Source: Kineobactrum sediminis
GTDB taxonomy: Bacteria; Pseudomonadota; Gammaproteobacteria; Pseudomonadales; Halieaceae
Reading direction: 5' to 3'
Assembly: GCF_002868715.1 (NCBI RefSeq)
Contig: NZ_PKLZ01000001.1
Coordinates: 434,001 to 498,000, forward strand
DNA length: 64,000 bases
The position numbers and the translations under genes are program-made. Of the stretch, positions 1 through 9,321 are shown piece after piece (positions within the stretch are counted from its first letter, which is position 1; each line of letters begins with the position of its first letter). The notes under the pieces are model-generated. The model ran no database searches. It saw only the letters and a list, made by a program, of their open reading frames with translations, and was not told where the DNA came from.

Positions 1-25
1 GACCGTCAGGCATTACACTCATTGC

Positions 26-1036
26 ATGGCAACTACGTTTCCACACACCCTGGTCGATCCGTTTCAGCGGCAGATCAGTTATCTGCGGCTGTCTGTCACC
101 GACCGCTGCGACTTCCGCTGTGTTTATTGCATGGCCGAGGACATGCAGTTTGTGCCCAAACCACAGGTACTGACCCTGGAGGAACTGTACCGTGTGGCCG
201 AGGCCTTTACCGGCCTTGGGGTCAGCAAAATCCGGCTGACCGGGGGCGAACCACTGATTCGCAACAATATCATGTCGCTGGTTGAACGATTGGGCCGGCT
301 GCCGGGCCTCGATGAGCTGGTGCTGACCACCAACGGCTCCAGGCTGGCACAGTTGGCGCCCGCACTGCGCGACGCCGGGGTGCGCCGGATCAACATCAGT
401 ATCGACAGCCTGCAACCCGACCGCTTTCGCGAAATCACCCGCTTTGGCGACCTGTCTGCGGTTATCGCCGGCATCGACGTTGCGGTAGCAGCCGGCTTTG
501 AACGCATCAAACTCAATGCTGTTATCCTCAGGGGCCGCAATGACGATGAGGTTCTCGACCTGGTGGCCTTCGCCCAGGAGCGGGGCATAGATATCGCTTT
601 CATTGAAGAAATGCCCCTGGGGCAGATAGACGAACACAGTCGTTCCCTCAGTTTTTGCAGCAGCGCCGGGTTGCAGCAACAGATTGGGGAGCGCTACCCA
701 TTGCTGCCGCTGGGCGACCCCACCGGCAGTGATGGCCCTGCGCGCTACTTCAGGATTCCAGGTAATGCCGGCCGTGTCGGTTTCATCTCGCCCCACAGTA
801 ATAATTTCTGCCACCTGTGCAACCGGGTACGGGTGACAGTAGAGGGGCGCCTGCTATTGTGCCTGGGCAACGAGCACTCGGTAGACCTGCGCGAGGTACT
901 GCGGGCGCCGGGCAGCACTCGCGACACCCTGCAGCATGCTATTGTTGCCGCCATGGCATTAAAGCCGGAGAAACACCATTTTGACCACAGCGGGGAACCC
1001 GATATCCTGCGCTTCATGAACATGACCGGCGGCTGA
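26..1036 (+). CDS. moaA: GTP 3',8-cyclase MoaA (molybdenum cofactor biosynthesis)
   Basis: Radical-SAM enzyme for the first step of molybdopterin synthesis, converting GTP to the 3',8-cyclo intermediate in the cytoplasm. The SAM cluster motif CxxxCxxC is at C28, C32 and C35. The second, GTP-side cluster is at C262, C265 and C279. The TGGEP motif is present near residue 72, and the protein ends in the Gly-Gly typical of MoaA. At 336 aa it has the family length. It starts near the window edge, so its promoter and upstream partners are not visible. It is followed after 23 bp by a MoxR-type ATPase gene on the same strand. Identification is secure. Confidence 0.96.
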   Translation: MATTFPHTLVDPFQRQISYLRLSVTDRCDFRCVYCMAEDMQFVPKPQVLTLEELYRVAEAFTGLGVSKIRLTGGEPLIRNNIMSLVERLGRLPGLDELVLTTNGSRLAQLAPALRDAGVRRINISIDSLQPDRFREITRFGDLSAVIAGIDVAVAAGFERIKLNAVILRGRNDDEVLDLVAFAQERGIDIAFIEEMPLGQIDEHSRSLSFCSSAGLQQQIGERYPLLPLGDPTGSDGPARYFRIPGNAGRVGFISPHSNNFCHLCNRVRVTVEGRLLLCLGNEHSVDLREVLRAPGSTRDTLQHAIVAAMALKPEKHHFDHSGEPDILRFMNMTGG

Positions 1037-1059
1037 CCGCGGCCTCACGAGGAAACAAC

Positions 1060-2001
1060 GTGCACACCCAGGATTTCCCCCAGCTGGCCTCCATTGAGGT
1101 CATCGAGCAAGGCTTTGAATCGCTCGGTTACATCTGCAGCACCAAGATTGCCACCGCGGTATTCCTGGCCTTCGCGCTGCGTAAACCCATCCTGGTGGAA
1201 GGCCCCCCGGGCGTTGGCAAAACCGAACTCGCCAAAACCGCCGCCGAGCTGCTGCAGGTACCACTGATCCGGCTACAGTGTTACGAGGGCCTCGATGAGG
1301 CGAAAGCACTGTACGAATGGAAATACGGCAAACAACTGTTGTATACCCAGGTGTTAAAGGAAAAACTGGGGGATCTGCTGCAGGGTGCCCAGGGACTGGC
1401 GGAATCCGTGGAGCGCTTACACCAGTTCGGTGATATTTTTTATTCCGAGGAGTTCCTGGAGCCGCGGCCGCTGCTCAAGGCCATGCAGCAGGAGCGCGGC
1501 GCGATTCTGCTGATTGACGAGGTCGACAAATCGGACTATGAATTCGAATCCATGCTGCTGGAGATACTGTCGGACTACCAGGTATCAATCCCGGAGATCG
1601 GTACGATAAAGGCATCGGTATCGCCGATGGTGTTTCTCACCAGCAACAATACCCGGGACATCAGTGACGCGCTCAAGCGTCGCTGCCTGCATCTGTACAT
1701 CCCGTTCCCTAGCGTGGAGCTGGAAGAACGTATCGTGCGCAGCCGGGTGCCCGATATCGACCAGGTACTGCGTCGGCAACTGGTCGCTTTTGTGCATTCA
1801 CTGCGCGACCTGGACCTGAAAAAAACCCCCGCCATCTCCGAGACCATCGACTGGGCACGCAGCCTGTTGTTGCTGCACGCCCATCAGCTCGACGAGGAAA
1901 TTATTCACAATACCCTCAATGTACTGCTCAAATTCGAGGATGACATCAACACCGCCAGCGCCGGACTCGGGGAGCTATTGCGCAGCCCCCGGCGAGCCTG
2001 A
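1060..2001 (+). CDS. MoxR/CoxD-like AAA+ ATPase
   Basis: AAA+ ATPase of the MoxR class, 313 aa. Walker A is GPPGVGKT at residues 48-55, Walker B is ILLIDE at about 149-154, and a sensor-1 stretch FLTSNN lies near 195. The start is GTG with AGGAAAC just upstream. The next gene encodes a CoxE-like VWA protein. MoxR ATPase plus VWA pairs act as chaperone-like machines that insert metals or activate enzymes, and CoxD/CoxE serve the molybdenum-containing CO dehydrogenase. The position right after moaA makes a molybdoenzyme client plausible, but that is inference; no client enzyme gene is in the window. Confidence 0.88.
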   Translation: MHTQDFPQLASIEVIEQGFESLGYICSTKIATAVFLAFALRKPILVEGPPGVGKTELAKTAAELLQVPLIRLQCYEGLDEAKALYEWKYGKQLLYTQVLKEKLGDLLQGAQGLAESVERLHQFGDIFYSEEFLEPRPLLKAMQQERGAILLIDEVDKSDYEFESMLLEILSDYQVSIPEIGTIKASVSPMVFLTSNNTRDISDALKRRCLHLYIPFPSVELEERIVRSRVPDIDQVLRRQLVAFVHSLRDLDLKKTPAISETIDWARSLLLLHAHQLDEEIIHNTLNVLLKFEDDINTASAGLGELLRSPRRA

Positions 2002-2015
2002 GCCGGTAGCCCGCC

Positions 2016-3458
2016 ATGCAAGCCAGCCTGGTCACGTTTATCCAGCTGCTGCGCAGCCACGATGTCAGGATATCGCCGGCGGAGACCCTGGATGCCATGG
2101 CGGTTGCAGCCACCCTGGGTTATGGCGAGCGCGAGCGCCTGCGGGACGGCCTGGCCATGGCACTGGCCAAGACCCCGGCGGAAGAAGCCATCGTAGAGAG
2201 CTGCTTTGACCGCTTTTTTGGGCAGCAGATGGCAGATTTCTCCAACACCCGGGAGGAGCGGGAGCGGGGCGAACAGGAGTCTGGGGATCCACAGCAGAAC
2301 GAGAGCGGCGCGGAGCGCCAGCCGGCAGATAGCGGGAACGAAGCCGACGCCGGTTCCGACTCATTACTGGCGGAGCTCGCGGCAAATGATGACGCGGTAC
2401 AGGCCCTGCTGGACAGCCCACTGCTACAGCAATTGCAGAACAATGACCGCAATGCCCTGAACCTGGCCATGGGCACGGCGGCGGAACAGGTGGGCCTGGG
2501 CCAGATCAAGATGTTCACCCAGAAAGGGCAGTACACCCGGCGCATGCTGGATGCCATGGGCGAGGCACAGATCCGCCAGGCCATCATTGGCCTCGAGGAG
2601 CGCCAGAGCCCGGCCCTGGAGGAATTAAGGCGCTATCGGGACATCCTCCGGGAACAGGTGCGCGACTACGTGCAGCGTGAATACCTGCTCCATGCCGAGG
2701 GTCACAATGCGCGCTTCATGGACGACATCCTCAGCCACACACGGCTCAGCCACCTGGAACAGCGCTATGCCCAGCGGGTACAGGTGCTGGTGCGCAAAAT
2801 GGCGCGCAAGCTCGCCGAGCGCCACGCCCGCAAGCGCCGCACGTTTCGCCGGGGCCGCCTTGATATGGGGAAAACACTGCGCCGGGGTATTGCCAGCGAC
2901 GGTGTCATGTTCAACACCTACTGGCGACGGACACGCAAGGACAAGCCGCAAATAGTGGCAATATGCGACGTCAGCGGCTCGGTGGCGGCCTATGCCAAGT
3001 TCCTGCTGCTGTTCCTGTACAACCTGCAGGACGTATTGCCGCGGGTACGCAGCTTCGCCTTTTCCAGCCACCTGGGGGAGGTGAGCGAGCTGTTCACCCG
3101 TTATCCGGTGGAGAAGGCCATAGAGCTGGTCAACTGGCGCTACGGTGGTGCCACTGACTATGGCAGCAGTTTGCAGGACTTTGCCAGACTGGCTCTGGAT
3201 GATATCAACAGCAGCACCACCGTGATCATCCTTGGCGATGCGCGCAATAACAATGGCGACCCGAAGCTTGAAATCATGCGCAGCATCTACCAGCGCAGCC
3301 GCAGGGTGATATGGTTGAACCCGGAGTCGCGTCGGGCATGGGGAACGGGAGACTCGGAGATGCTACGCTACAAGACCGCCTGCCATTTTGCCGCGGAATG
3401 CAACAATCTTGCCCAATTGGAGCGGGTTGTTGACCAGCTCCTCAGGCTTACCAGGTGA
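2016..3458 (+). CDS. CoxE-like VWA-domain protein
   Basis: 480-aa protein of the VWA_CoxE type. The N-terminal part (about 1-75) has the typical helical 'ISPAETLDAM' region. It is followed by an acidic, Glu/Gln/Ser-rich low-complexity linker (about 75-125). The C-terminal von Willebrand A domain has a complete MIDAS start, D318-x-S320-x-S322 in CDVSGS. It lies 14 bp after the MoxR-type ATPase gene, and the two products most likely work as a pair, with the VWA protein as metal-dependent adaptor. The 3' end overlaps the next small gene by 4 bp (GTGA), indicating one transcript. Its exact target is unknown. Confidence 0.87.
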   Translation: MQASLVTFIQLLRSHDVRISPAETLDAMAVAATLGYGERERLRDGLAMALAKTPAEEAIVESCFDRFFGQQMADFSNTREERERGEQESGDPQQNESGAERQPADSGNEADAGSDSLLAELAANDDAVQALLDSPLLQQLQNNDRNALNLAMGTAAEQVGLGQIKMFTQKGQYTRRMLDAMGEAQIRQAIIGLEERQSPALEELRRYRDILREQVRDYVQREYLLHAEGHNARFMDDILSHTRLSHLEQRYAQRVQVLVRKMARKLAERHARKRRTFRRGRLDMGKTLRRGIASDGVMFNTYWRRTRKDKPQIVAICDVSGSVAAYAKFLLLFLYNLQDVLPRVRSFAFSSHLGEVSELFTRYPVEKAIELVNWRYGGATDYGSSLQDFARLALDDINSSTTVIILGDARNNNGDPKLEIMRSIYQRSRRVIWLNPESRRAWGTGDSEMLRYKTACHFAAECNNLAQLERVVDQLLRLTR

Positions 3459-3673
3459 ACCAGATGCGCTACCGCTGCCGGGACTGCACTTATCAGGGAT
3501 CCAGTTTAATGGCCGGCGGCTCGTGCCCCGCCTGCGGTTCTTTCAACATGCGCGCAGTTACCGCCGCGCCCGCGCCGGCAGCGCCGGCAAAGACGAGGCG
3601 GTTGCAACTGGTTCTGCTGGTGCTGCTCTGGACGACCTTCGCCGGTGTTGTGCTGGCCAAGCTGGTTGACTGA
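3455..3673 (+). CDS. small zinc-ribbon membrane protein
   Basis: 72-aa protein with two CxxC pairs (C8/C11 and C24/C27) forming a rubredoxin- or zinc-ribbon-like knuckle. A Pro/Ala-rich linker follows, then one C-terminal hydrophobic segment (about 49-69) that should anchor it in the inner membrane. The GTG start overlaps the VWA stop as GTGA; an in-frame ATG lies three codons later. Translational coupling ties it to the MoxR/VWA pair. I do not recognise a named family. Metal binding is predicted from the cysteines only. Confidence 0.7.
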   Translation: MNQMRYRCRDCTYQGSSLMAGGSCPACGSFNMRAVTAAPAPAAPAKTRRLQLVLLVLLWTTFAGVVLAKLVD

Positions 3674-3691
3674 AGGGATTCAGAATCCCTT
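3673..3691. repeat. 19-bp palindrome across the convergent stop codons
   Basis: Perfect inverted repeat with 9-bp arms (AAGGGATTC / GAATCCCTT) around a single central A. It spans the end of the zinc-ribbon gene and the last codons of pilU. It could form a short hairpin in either transcript, but no T-run follows, so a classical intrinsic terminator is not supported. Confidence 0.5.
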
Positions 3692-4822
3692 CGGAGGCGC
3701 CTCTCCATCGTCCAGGCTCTCCAGGCTCAACTCCATCGAGCCATCGTCACCCTGGGCCTTGTCCTCCTTGGCAAACTTGATCTTGAGGCGAACATTATTC
3801 GGCGAATCCGAATTGCGCAGGGCCTCGTCTTCGGAAATCAGACCCTCCTGGTAAAGATCAAACAAAGCACTATCGAAGGTTTTCATACCGGCATTTTCCG
3901 ACTTCGCCATGACCTCCTTGATGCCGTCGATATCGCCCTTCTGAATCAGGTCCGCGATCATGGGTGTGCCCAGCAAGATCTCGATGGCGGCACAACGCTT
4001 GCCGTCCACGGTGGGAACAAGCCGCTGGGAAATGAAGGCCTGGGTATTCAAGGACAGATCCATCAGCAACTGCGGGCGGCGCTCCTCCGGGAAAAAGTTG
4101 ATGATCCGGTCCAGCGCCTGATTGGCATTGTTGGCGTGCAGGGTGGAGATACACAGGTGACCGGTTTCCGCAAAGGCAATCGCGTGCTCCATGGTCTCGC
4201 GGTCGCGGATCTCGCCAATCAGGATCACATCCGGGGCCTGGCGCAGGGTGTTCTTCAGCGCATTGTGCCAACTGCGGGTATCCACCCCCACCTCGCGCTG
4301 GTTAACGATCGATTTCTTGTGGCTGTGCACATATTCCACCGGGTCTTCAATGGTCACAATGTGCCCGGCACTGTTGCTGTTGCGGTAATCGATCATCGCC
4401 GCCAGGGAGGTCGATTTGCCCGAGCCTGTAGCGCCCACAAACAGCACCAGCCCGCGCTTGCGCATTATTACTTCGGTCAGGATCGAGGGCAGGCGCAGGT
4501 CCTGCCACTTGGGGATTTCCGCCACAATGTTGCGCGCAACGATACTGACCTCGTTGCGCTGCATGAAGATGTTCACCCGAAAACGGCCAAAGTCCGGCAA
4601 AGAGGTCGCCAGATTCATTTCCAGGTCAGTCTCGAACGCCGCCTGTTGCGTGGGATCCATCAGTTCATAGGCGATAGCCCTGATTTCACCGGGCTTGAGG
4701 GTCTCGCGCCCGATCGGTTTAAGCTGGCCCTGAAACTTGGCACAGGGCGGCGCGCCGGTACTCAGGTAAAGGTCAGATCCATTTTCTGTCGCCAGTGTCT
4801 TCAGCCATTCGGTAATGCGCAC
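3680..4822 (-). CDS. pilU: type IV pilus retraction accessory ATPase PilU
   Basis: Hexameric secretion-superfamily ATPase, about 380 aa, acting at the inner-membrane base of type IV pili in retraction with PilT. It has Walker A GATGSGKST, the ASP-box region 'TIEDPVEY', Walker B 'VILIGEIRD' and the His-box region 'ETGHLCISTLHAN'. The PilU-type acidic C-terminal tail (LSLESLDD) is also present and separates it from PilT. The GTG start at 4822 is chosen because AAGGGG lies just upstream; a longer frame to 4870 adds 16 residues without family support. pilT, often adjacent, is not nearby here. The gene converges on the zinc-ribbon gene. Confidence 0.9.
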   Translation of the reverse strand: MRITEWLKTLATENGSDLYLSTGAPPCAKFQGQLKPIGRETLKPGEIRAIAYELMDPTQQAAFETDLEMNLATSLPDFGRFRVNIFMQRNEVSIVARNIVAEIPKWQDLRLPSILTEVIMRKRGLVLFVGATGSGKSTSLAAMIDYRNSNSAGHIVTIEDPVEYVHSHKKSIVNQREVGVDTRSWHNALKNTLRQAPDVILIGEIRDRETMEHAIAFAETGHLCISTLHANNANQALDRIINFFPEERRPQLLMDLSLNTQAFISQRLVPTVDGKRCAAIEILLGTPMIADLIQKGDIDGIKEVMAKSENAGMKTFDSALFDLYQEGLISEDEALRNSDSPNNVRLKIKFAKEDKAQGDDGSMELSLESLDDGEAPPKGF

Positions 4823-4938
4823 AGTGTCCCCTTCTGGTAGCCCGGGCTCCTGCCCGCCGGACGCGGGCACTCATTGCCCGGCCAGGGCTTACTCTAGCAT
4901 TCTGTAGGCAGCGGACAACAACAAACCCGTGAAAAACA

Positions 4939-7900
4939 TCAATCCGGGGGTGTTTGCGCCAACTGCCGCTCAAGCTCCCGGCTCACCGCCCGGGGCGAAC
5001 CGGTGCCCCTGGCCAGCAGCGTATAGGCCATCGGGATCAGGAACAGGGTGATCAGGGTGGCAACTGTCACCCCGCACATCACCACAACACCGATCACCGT
5101 CCGCACTTCGTGGCCGGGACCGCCGGACACTACCAGCGGGACCGCACCCGCCACCGTGGTAAACGCCGTCATGATGATCGGCCGCAGCCGACGGGAGGCG
5201 CCCTTTTGTACCGCCGCCGTGAACTCCAGGCCGAAGTCCCGCATCTGGTTGATGAACTCGACGATGAGAATGCCGTTCTTGGTCGCCAACCCGACCAGCA
5301 TCACCAGCCCCACCTGGCTGTAAATGTTGAGGGTCTGGCCGAATAGCCAGAGTCCGCCAAGACCGCCGGCAAGGGCCAGTGGCACCGTAAACAGGATGAC
5401 AGCCGGGTGTACAAAGGATTCAAACTGGGCGGCCATCACCAGGTACACCACCAGCAGCGCCAGCAGGAACGTCAGCAGCACGGAGTTGCTGCTCTCCTGG
5501 TAGTTCAGGGACTCCCCCTTATAGTCAAAGTTGGCGCTGGTGGGCAGCTCGGTGCGCACCAGGTTCTCCAGGTAAAGCAGCGCCTCTCCCAGACTGTAGT
5601 CGTCGCCGAGGCTGGCAGTGATGGTCAGGGCGCGACCGCGGTTATAGCGGTTGAGGCTGCCGGCGTCGGCCTGTTCGCGCACCGTTATCAGGCTGGCCAG
5701 CGGCACCAGGTCCCCGGTGCCGGCGGAGCGCACGTACAGACTGTTCAGGTCACCCAGGGTACGCTGGCCTTCCCGCTCGCCCTCGACAATCACGTCGTAT
5801 TCGCGACCACCGCGAATAAAGGTCGTAACCCGACGCGACCCAAGCATGGTTTCCAGGGTGCGGCTGACATCGAGCAGACTGACTCCCAGGTCCCCCGCAC
5901 GGTTGCGGTCAATACTGATACGCAGCTGTGGCTTGGTGGGCCGCAGGTCGGTATCGACCCCTACCAGGCCAGGGTTTTCCGCAATACGCGGCAATAGCAG
6001 ATCCTGCCAGTCGGCCAGGTCCTCGTAACTGTCGCCGGTAATCACAAATTCAACCGGGTCACCGCTGCCGCGGCCCAGCCCCCCACCGCCGCGTATGAAC
6101 ACGCGGGCACCTGCGATATCCGCAAGGCGACGGCGCGCATCGGCCTGAATCACACTGGTGGACCGACGACCCGTCTCCGGGTCCGACAGCACCAGCAGTG
6201 CGAAAGCCTGGTTAAAGGCCTCGCCGCCGCCAAAGGATGGCGCACGGATCAACAGCCGGTGGATGTCGCCGCTCTCTACCAGAGGCAACAGCCGCCGTTC
6301 AACCTCATCAACCTGGGTTACCGTGTAATGGAACGAGGACCCTTCCGGCGTACTCAGCCCCATGAACAGAATCCCCCGATCCTGGTCCGGCACGTACTCC
6401 CTGGGCACCGCCTGAAACAGGGCCGCGGTCGCCGCCAGACTCGCCACCAGCACCAGCAGGGTCAGCCAGCGATGGGGCAACAGCACTCCCAGCACGCGCT
6501 GGTAGGCACCTTCCAGGCGGGCACTGAGGCCCTCCACCGCATCCGCCATGCGATTGGATATGTGTTCCCGGCTCAATATCTTGCTGCAAATTGCCGGCGC
6601 CAGGGTAAGGGCAATAAAACTCGAAAAGATCACCGCCATGGCCATGGTAATGGCGAATTCCCCGAACAGCCGACCCACATCGCCCTCAAGAAAAGTAATG
6701 GGTACGAATACGGATACGAGAACCAGTGTGGTGGCAACAACCGCGAAACCCACCTGCCGGGTGCCCCTGAACGCCGCCACCAGTGGTGTTTCGCCCTCCA
6801 GCAGACGGCGGTGAACGTTCTCCAGCACCACGATGCTGTCATCGACCACCAGGCCGATGGCCAGCACCAGTGCCAGCAGGGTCAGCAGATTGATACTGTA
6901 ATCCATCACCCACAGCGCGCCAAAAGCGGCCACCAGGGACACCGGCACGGTTATCGCCGGCACCAGCAGGCTGCGGGGGTCACCGAGAAACAGGAAAATC
7001 ACCAGCACCACCAACACCGCGGCAATGAACAGCGTGATGTAGACCTCGTTGATCGCCTCGCGCACGAACTGGGAGTTGTCATAACTGGGAATGATCCGCA
7101 TGCCGTTGGGCAGTTGCTGATTCATTCGCTCCAGCTCCTCCAGCACCAGGTCACTGACCGAGAGGGCGTTGGCCGTGCTTTGCTTGACCACGCCCAGTCC
7201 TACCTGCGACTCACCATTGCCGCGAAACAGGCTGCGGTGCTCGGCACTGGCCAGTTCCACCCGCGCGACATCGCCGAGACGCACCAGATAGCCGTCATCA
7301 CTGCGCCGCAGCACCAACTGGCTGAAATCCGCCGCAGTCTCGTAGCCGCGATCAACACGAATCACGAAATCCCGCTCCAGCGAGTTAAGCGTGCCCGCCG
7401 GTAGCTCTACGTTCTGGGCCCGGATGGCAGTCTCCACATCAGCGGCGGTAAGATCCCGGGCAGACAGGGCATTGCGGTCCAGCCAGATCCGCATGGCATA
7501 AACCTGCTCCCCAGTGATACGCACCCGGGCAACACCGTCGAGTACGGAAAAACGATCCACCAGATAGCGTGTTGCATAGTCAGTAAGCTCCAGCGCATCC
7601 ATGCCCGGAGCCACCAGGTGAGCCCAGAAAATGACCTCATCGTCGCTGGCACTCTTGCGCACCTCCGGGGGATCCGACTCCTCGGGCAGGTTATTCAGGA
7701 TGCGCGACACCCGGTCGCGAACATCGTTGGCGGCGTTATCGATATCCCGATCCAGCTCGAATTCCAGGGTAATGTTGGAACGGCCGTCCTGACTGGTGGA
7801 GGTCATGGTGCGGATACCTTCCAGGCCCGCCAGCCGATCCTCGATTACCTCGGTAATACGATTCTCGACCACGGCCGCGGACGCTCCCGGGTACGGCGTA

Positions 7901-8043
7901 GTGATGCGCAGGACCGGCGGGTCGATGTCCGGATACTCGCGCAGCGGCAGGCGATCAAACGAGAGAATGCCAAAGGCCAGCAATAACGCGGCGGCAACAG
8001 TAGCCAGGATCGGGCGACGGACCGAAATATCGGACAGCAGCAT
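4939..8043 (-). CDS. RND efflux transporter permease (HAE1/AcrB-type)
   Basis: Proton-driven inner-membrane pump of 1034 aa, the family's usual size. It has an N-terminal membrane anchor (SVRRPILATVAAALLL), the TM4 proton-relay Asp pair in GLVVDDSIVV, two large periplasmic porter/docking halves and a second six-TM bundle at the C-terminus. It is the downstream gene of a pair: the adaptor stop lies 2 bp before its ATG. No outer-membrane channel gene is linked, so it probably uses a TolC homologue encoded elsewhere. Substrates cannot be told from sequence; multidrug or solvent export is typical. Confidence 0.93.
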   Translation of the reverse strand: MLLSDISVRRPILATVAAALLLAFGILSFDRLPLREYPDIDPPVLRITTPYPGASAAVVENRITEVIEDRLAGLEGIRTMTSTSQDGRSNITLEFELDRDIDNAANDVRDRVSRILNNLPEESDPPEVRKSASDDEVIFWAHLVAPGMDALELTDYATRYLVDRFSVLDGVARVRITGEQVYAMRIWLDRNALSARDLTAADVETAIRAQNVELPAGTLNSLERDFVIRVDRGYETAADFSQLVLRRSDDGYLVRLGDVARVELASAEHRSLFRGNGESQVGLGVVKQSTANALSVSDLVLEELERMNQQLPNGMRIIPSYDNSQFVREAINEVYITLFIAAVLVVLVIFLFLGDPRSLLVPAITVPVSLVAAFGALWVMDYSINLLTLLALVLAIGLVVDDSIVVLENVHRRLLEGETPLVAAFRGTRQVGFAVVATTLVLVSVFVPITFLEGDVGRLFGEFAITMAMAVIFSSFIALTLAPAICSKILSREHISNRMADAVEGLSARLEGAYQRVLGVLLPHRWLTLLVLVASLAATAALFQAVPREYVPDQDRGILFMGLSTPEGSSFHYTVTQVDEVERRLLPLVESGDIHRLLIRAPSFGGGEAFNQAFALLVLSDPETGRRSTSVIQADARRRLADIAGARVFIRGGGGLGRGSGDPVEFVITGDSYEDLADWQDLLLPRIAENPGLVGVDTDLRPTKPQLRISIDRNRAGDLGVSLLDVSRTLETMLGSRRVTTFIRGGREYDVIVEGEREGQRTLGDLNSLYVRSAGTGDLVPLASLITVREQADAGSLNRYNRGRALTITASLGDDYSLGEALLYLENLVRTELPTSANFDYKGESLNYQESSNSVLLTFLLALLVVYLVMAAQFESFVHPAVILFTVPLALAGGLGGLWLFGQTLNIYSQVGLVMLVGLATKNGILIVEFINQMRDFGLEFTAAVQKGASRRLRPIIMTAFTTVAGAVPLVVSGGPGHEVRTVIGVVVMCGVTVATLITLFLIPMAYTLLARGTGSPRAVSRELERQLAQTPPD

Positions 8044-8045
8044 GG

Positions 8046-9092
8046 CTAGAAGTCCACCGGTGTAATCTGCATACGCTCACCGGAGAGCCTGCCAACGCCG
8101 TCATGAACGATTTGTTCCCCCTCCTCCAGACCGTCCACAATCTCCACCCAACCGGGCCTGCGACCGCCGATAATCACTTCAACACGCTGTGCCCCGGTTT
8201 CGGCGGCGTCCACGCGCCAGACAAAATGCTCGGTCGAGCGCGACTGCAGGCTCTCCTCCGGGACCAATAGTACCTGCCGCGGGGGGCCGCTGATCACCAC
8301 TTCCACCAACATGCCGGGGCGCAAGCGCTCACCGGGGTTGGCAAGCTCCGCGCGAGCGGTGATGGCTCGGGCAACAGGGTCTACGCGACTGTCCAGAGCA
8401 GTGACAGTACCGATATAATCGCGGGAAAAGGCGGGTGTGCGTGCGCTGACTTTCTGTCCCGGCCTGAGGAATTGCAGCCGGCTCTCGGGCACAGTGAAAT
8501 CAAGCCGCATGCGTGAAAGATCATCCAGGGTGGTAAGTGGCTGCCCCGCCGCTACCAGTGCGCCCTCGCTCACCAGGCGCAGGCCCAGGGTGCCGGCAAA
8601 AGGCGCCCGGATAGTCCGGTCGCCAATTCGCGCCTGCACCTGTTCAATGCGGTGGCGGCTGACCTCTACCAGAGTCCGTCCGGCGTCCAGTTCGTTCCGG
8701 GCCACCTGGTCCTCGCGCGCAAGATTCTCCAGTCGCCGCAGTTCACGTTCGGCGTCCGCCAGGGTCACCTGCAACTCGCGCAGGGTCGCCTGTTCCGCAT
8801 CCTGCCTGAGCAGTGCCAACAGGTCGCCCCTGGCTACCTTGTCGCCGCCATCAAACTCAAGCGACGTAATGATTTGCGAGACACTGGCGGCAATGACCAC
8901 CGATTCCCAGGCCTGCAATGTTCCCAGCGCCTGTAGTTCATCATTGAACAACTGTTTACCAACGGTGAAAAGTGTCACCGGCACTGGCGGGCGCGCCGCA
9001 GCGCCGGATTCCTGTTCAACCGGACCGGCTAACCACCAGGCCGCTAACCCGGCAACACCGAGTACGGCCAGCAGCGAAAGAACTTTTTTCAT
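8046..9092 (-). CDS. RND efflux periplasmic adaptor subunit
   Basis: Membrane fusion protein, about 348 aa from the chosen ATG (MKKVLSLL). That start gives a clean N-terminal signal/anchor segment; an upstream in-frame start at 9173 would add 27 unlikely residues. There is no lipobox Cys, so it is probably anchored by an uncleaved TM. Beta-barrel and lipoyl parts flank a coiled-coil hairpin (about 95-150, rich in Ala/Glu/Arg), in the order expected for the family. It forms an operon with the permease downstream and bridges it to an outer-membrane channel. Confidence 0.9.
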   Translation of the reverse strand: MKKVLSLLAVLGVAGLAAWWLAGPVEQESGAAARPPVPVTLFTVGKQLFNDELQALGTLQAWESVVIAASVSQIITSLEFDGGDKVARGDLLALLRQDAEQATLRELQVTLADAERELRRLENLAREDQVARNELDAGRTLVEVSRHRIEQVQARIGDRTIRAPFAGTLGLRLVSEGALVAAGQPLTTLDDLSRMRLDFTVPESRLQFLRPGQKVSARTPAFSRDYIGTVTALDSRVDPVARAITARAELANPGERLRPGMLVEVVISGPPRQVLLVPEESLQSRSTEHFVWRVDAAETGAQRVEVIIGGRRPGWVEIVDGLEEGEQIVHDGVGRLSGERMQITPVDF

Positions 9093-9171
9093 ATATGACT
9101 CCGACACAGGGCAAAAGCGGTCCCCGGTGACTACGTCTGCAACCAGGATTAGCGCGCGGTTAACGGCCAGC

Positions 9172-9202
9172 ATTATAAAGGCCCGGCCACCGCAAGTGTG
9201 AA
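9172..9202 (-). promoter_or_regulatory. predicted sigma-70 promoter of the RND adaptor/permease operon
   Basis: A perfect -10 TATAAT (complement of 9172-9177) is preceded by TTCACA (complement of 9197-9202) at a long 19-bp spacing. The start codon is about 75 bp downstream. The -10 is convincing, the spacing less so. Confidence 0.35.
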
Positions 9203-9321
9203 TAGCAACCCAACACCTACGTCGGGGAATCGACTAACGGATGGTAGTCAGGCCGGTTGCGCTACCTTACACTGGCCTGGCAATGCTTGTGAGCTACCAC
9301 CAAAAATAACAGGAGCTACCC

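Noticed and set aside
6259-7404. 381-codon open frame antisense to the first RND permease
   Set aside because: Extremely Gln/His-rich translation with no domain pattern; shadow of the permease.
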